Shown: positions 62,029 to 64,000 of the stretch, in pieces | Numbering within the stretch: the stretch's first letter is position 1 | Layout: every line of letters starts with the position of its first letter | Source: an uncultured Clostridium sp. | GTDB taxonomy: Bacteria; Bacillota; Clostridia; UBA1212; UBA1255 | NCBI GenBank assembly: GCA_900543695.1 | Contig: UQSG01000001.1 | Span: forward strand, 62,001-126,000 | Reading direction: 5' to 3' | DNA length: 64,000 bases | Notes under the pieces: model-generated | The model's input: the letters and a program-made list of their open reading frames with translations, nothing else | The model's database searches: none | What the model was told of the DNA's origin: nothing | Program-made: the position numbers and the translations under genes

Positions 62029-64000
62029 CAGACATCAAACCTCTTTCTTATGTTTCCGAGCCGTTCGGTTACATTTTCATACATCTGCTGATATTTTACC
62101 AGCTTTGCTTTTTCCTCGTCAACCACTTTCTGCGGCGCTCTGGATACAAAGCTTTCGTTTTCAAGCTTTCCCTTTACGCGGCTTAGCTCCCGCTCGAGGT
62201 TTTCTTTTTCTTTGGAAAGGCGTTCCATTTCCTTTTCAAAATCGATCAGCTCGTCAAGCGGAATATAAATTTCGGCGCCGTCCACGACCGCAGCGGCGGC
62301 GTCCTCCGGGATGCCGGATTTATCGTTCTGCACCGCGATTCCGGAAGCGGAGGCAAGCCTTGCAAAAAGCGGTTCGGCATCGCGGAGCACTGCGGCAGCC
62401 CTTCCGGATGCGGCAAATAAGATGTGCGCCCTGCGCGAAGCGGGAACGTTCATTTCCTGCCGGATATTCCGAATGGCGCGAATGGTGCTGATCACCAGCT
62501 CCGTATCCTTTTCCTCTTCGGGATATTCGCGGGCCGGATTATATTCCGGCCATTTTGAAATCATGATGCTTTCCGCGTCTTTATACAAGCTCTGATAAAG
62601 CTCTTCTGTGATAAACGGCATGAATGGGTGCAGCAGCTTCAGACAGCGGATCAGTACATCGTTGAGCACGTACTGCGCTTCAAGTCTGCCCGGAGCAGCC
62701 GCGTCGAAGAGCCGCGGCTTGACGAATTCAATATACCAGTCGCAGAAGCAATCCCAGAGGAAATCATATACCTTTGCAAGCGCAATGCCAAGCTCAAATT
62801 TTTCCAGGTTTTCCGTAACCTCCCGAACCAGCGTATTGCAGGCAGAGAGAATCCATTTGTCCGCCGCCGTAAAGCGCGCCGGATCGATTTTGGAAAAATC
62901 CGGTTCATCGTCAAAATTCATCAGAGCAAAGCGCGTGGCGTTCCAGATTTTGTTCGCAAAATTCCGCGCGGCTTCCACCTTCTCCGGCAAATACCGCTGA
63001 TCATTGCCAGGCGCATTTCCGGAGGTCAGCGCGAACCGCAGCGCGTCCGTCCCGTACTCGTCGATCACTTCGAGCGGATCGATGCCATTTCCGAGGGATT
63101 TCGACATTTTTCTGCCCTGAGAATCCCGGACCAGGCCGTGGATCAGTACATATTTAAAAGGGGGCTCTCCCATCTGTTCGCAGGCGGAGAAAATCATGCG
63201 CGCCACCCAGAAGAAAATGATATCGTATCCCGTCACCAATACATCCGTAGGATAGAAATAGTCCAGATCTTCCGTCTGCTTTGGCCAGCCAAGCGTGGAA
63301 AACGGCCAAAGCGCCGAGCTGAACCACGTATCCAGCGTATCGGGATCCTGATGCAGCCGCTCGGAGCCGCAGTGCGGGCAGCGATCCGGCTTTGTTTTGG
63401 AAACGGTCGTTTCGCCGCATTCGTCGCAATAATAAGCCGGGATTCTGTGTCCCCACCAGAGCTGCCTGGAAATGCACCAGTCCTGAATATTTTCCATCCA
63501 GTTATAATAAATTTTGGAAAAACGGTCCGGTACGAAACGGACTTTGCCCGACCGTACCGCTTCAATTGCGGGACCGGCCAGAGGCTTCATTTTCACGTAC
63601 CACTGCTTGGAAACCATCGGTTCCACGACCGTTCCGCAGCGCTGGCACGTTCCGACGTTATGGCGGTGCGGCTCCGTTTTGACGAGCAGGCCCAGCGCAT
63701 CAAGATCGCGTACAATCTGCTTCCGCGCCTCATATCGTTCCATGCCGCGGTATTTTCCTCCGTTTTCGTTGACATAGCCGCGATCGTCCAGAATTTTAAT
63801 GACCGCAAGATTGTGCCGGCGGCCCACCTCGAAATCGTTCGGATCATGCGCAGGGGTGATTTTAACGGCGCCCGTCCCGAATCCGAGCTCTACATAGTCG
63901 TCGGCGATGATTGGAATTTCCCTGTCCACCAACGGTAAAAGAAGTGTTTTTCCAACCAAATGTTTATAGTTTTCATCCGCGGGGTTTACTGCCACCGCCG
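62028..64000 (-). CDS. valS: Valyl-tRNA synthetase (3' part; 5' end outside the window)
   Basis: The last 657 or so residues of ValS, open at the right edge. It covers part of the CP1 editing domain (GTGAVKITPAHDPNDFEVG), a zinc-ribbon-like insert (CQRCG; CDECGE, CPHCG), KMSKS (as GRKMSKSLGNG) and the anticodon-binding domain, and ends in the ValS-type coiled coil (about the last 70 residues, rich in Lys and Glu). The HIGH motif must lie beyond the edge. Its stop overlaps the DRTGG start by one base. Confidence 0.97.
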   Translation of the reverse strand, partial: AVAVNPADENYKHLVGKTLLLPLVDREIPIIADDYVELGFGTGAVKITPAHDPNDFEVGRRHNLAVIKILDDRGYVNENGGKYRGMERYEARKQIVRDLDALGLLVKTEPHRHNVGTCQRCGTVVEPMVSKQWYVKMKPLAGPAIEAVRSGKVRFVPDRFSKIYYNWMENIQDWCISRQLWWGHRIPAYYCDECGETTVSKTKPDRCPHCGSERLHQDPDTLDTWFSSALWPFSTLGWPKQTEDLDYFYPTDVLVTGYDIIFFWVARMIFSACEQMGEPPFKYVLIHGLVRDSQGRKMSKSLGNGIDPLEVIDEYGTDALRFALTSGNAPGNDQRYLPEKVEAARNFANKIWNATRFALMNFDDEPDFSKIDPARFTAADKWILSACNTLVREVTENLEKFELGIALAKVYDFLWDCFCDWYIEFVKPRLFDAAAPGRLEAQYVLNDVLIRCLKLLHPFMPFITEELYQSLYKDAESIMISKWPEYNPAREYPEEEKDTELVISTIRAIRNIRQEMNVPASRRAHILFAASGRAAAVLRDAEPLFARLASASGIAVQNDKSGIPEDAAAAVVDGAEIYIPLDELIDFEKEMERLSKEKENLERELSRVKGKLENESFVSRAPQKVVDEEKAKLVKYQQMYENVTERLGNIRKRFDV

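Noticed and set aside
62628..63938. Long plus-strand frame (436 codons) opposite valS
   Set aside because: Shadow of valS; no domain or start signal.
1..64000. CRISPR arrays, insertion sequences, prophage genes or conjugative genes
   Set aside because: No regularly spaced repeats, transposases, integrases or phage structural genes were found on either strand.

Overview
The window is a gene-dense stretch of roughly even GC content from an anaerobic, endospore-forming member of the Bacillota, most likely class Clostridia. The germination protease gene gpr points to spores. The NADH-linked [FeFe] hydrogenase operon and the sodium-pumping decarboxylase subunits point to fermentative anaerobic metabolism, and the glgC/glgD pair is typical of Clostridia. 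I cannot name a genus. No prophage, insertion sequence or CRISPR array is visible.

Layout. 0-1.5 kb: beta and gamma subunits of a Na+-pumping decarboxylase. 1.7-4.2 kb: a DUF1846 protein and a GT2 glycosyltransferase. 4.2-13.8 kb (minus strand): comM-dprA-topA-trmFO in the order familiar from Firmicutes, continued by a GH78 alpha-L-rhamnosidase and an amidase lipoprotein. 13.8-24.2 kb: a complete glycogen operon glgB-C-D-A-P plus a GH13 enzyme, with nrdR as its last gene. 24.3-27 kb (plus): a MutS-like ATPase and an MscS channel. 27-38 kb: housekeeping and mixed genes (ilvE, an ABC-2 exporter, a WG-repeat lipoprotein, a LysR regulator facing a PQ-loop protein, ligA, gpr, a pyridoxal kinase, tRNA-Leu).

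38-45 kb is the most unusual part. Two secreted, membrane-anchored proteins share one domain of about 150 residues and lie in an operon behind a membrane-anchored GH99-like protein. Divergently transcribed is an AraC-type regulator that carries the same domain, circularly permuted and apparently inserted in frame into its N-terminal sensor region, without a signal peptide. A Gfo/Idh/MocA oxidoreductase and a DeoR regulator follow. I infer a surface-glycan or ligand-responsive system in which exported proteins and a cytoplasmic regulator use the same recognition fold.

45-52 kb: a six-gene MacAB-like export operon that includes a flavin-reductase-like protein, an ATPase with an AbrB-like tail and a cyclophilin lipoprotein. 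53.7-58.8 kb: an electron-bifurcating-type hydrogenase operon (NuoE-like, HATPase, ferredoxin-like, NuoF-like, HydA). 58.8-62 kb: a second group, translationally coupled to valS, encoding DRTGG, HATPase, a degenerate [FeFe]-hydrogenase-like protein, a second DRTGG and a PHP protein. It looks like a sensory or regulatory module for the hydrogenase. The window ends inside valS.

All functions come from reading the translated sequences. No database search was possible, and promoter and operator calls are motif matches by eye.
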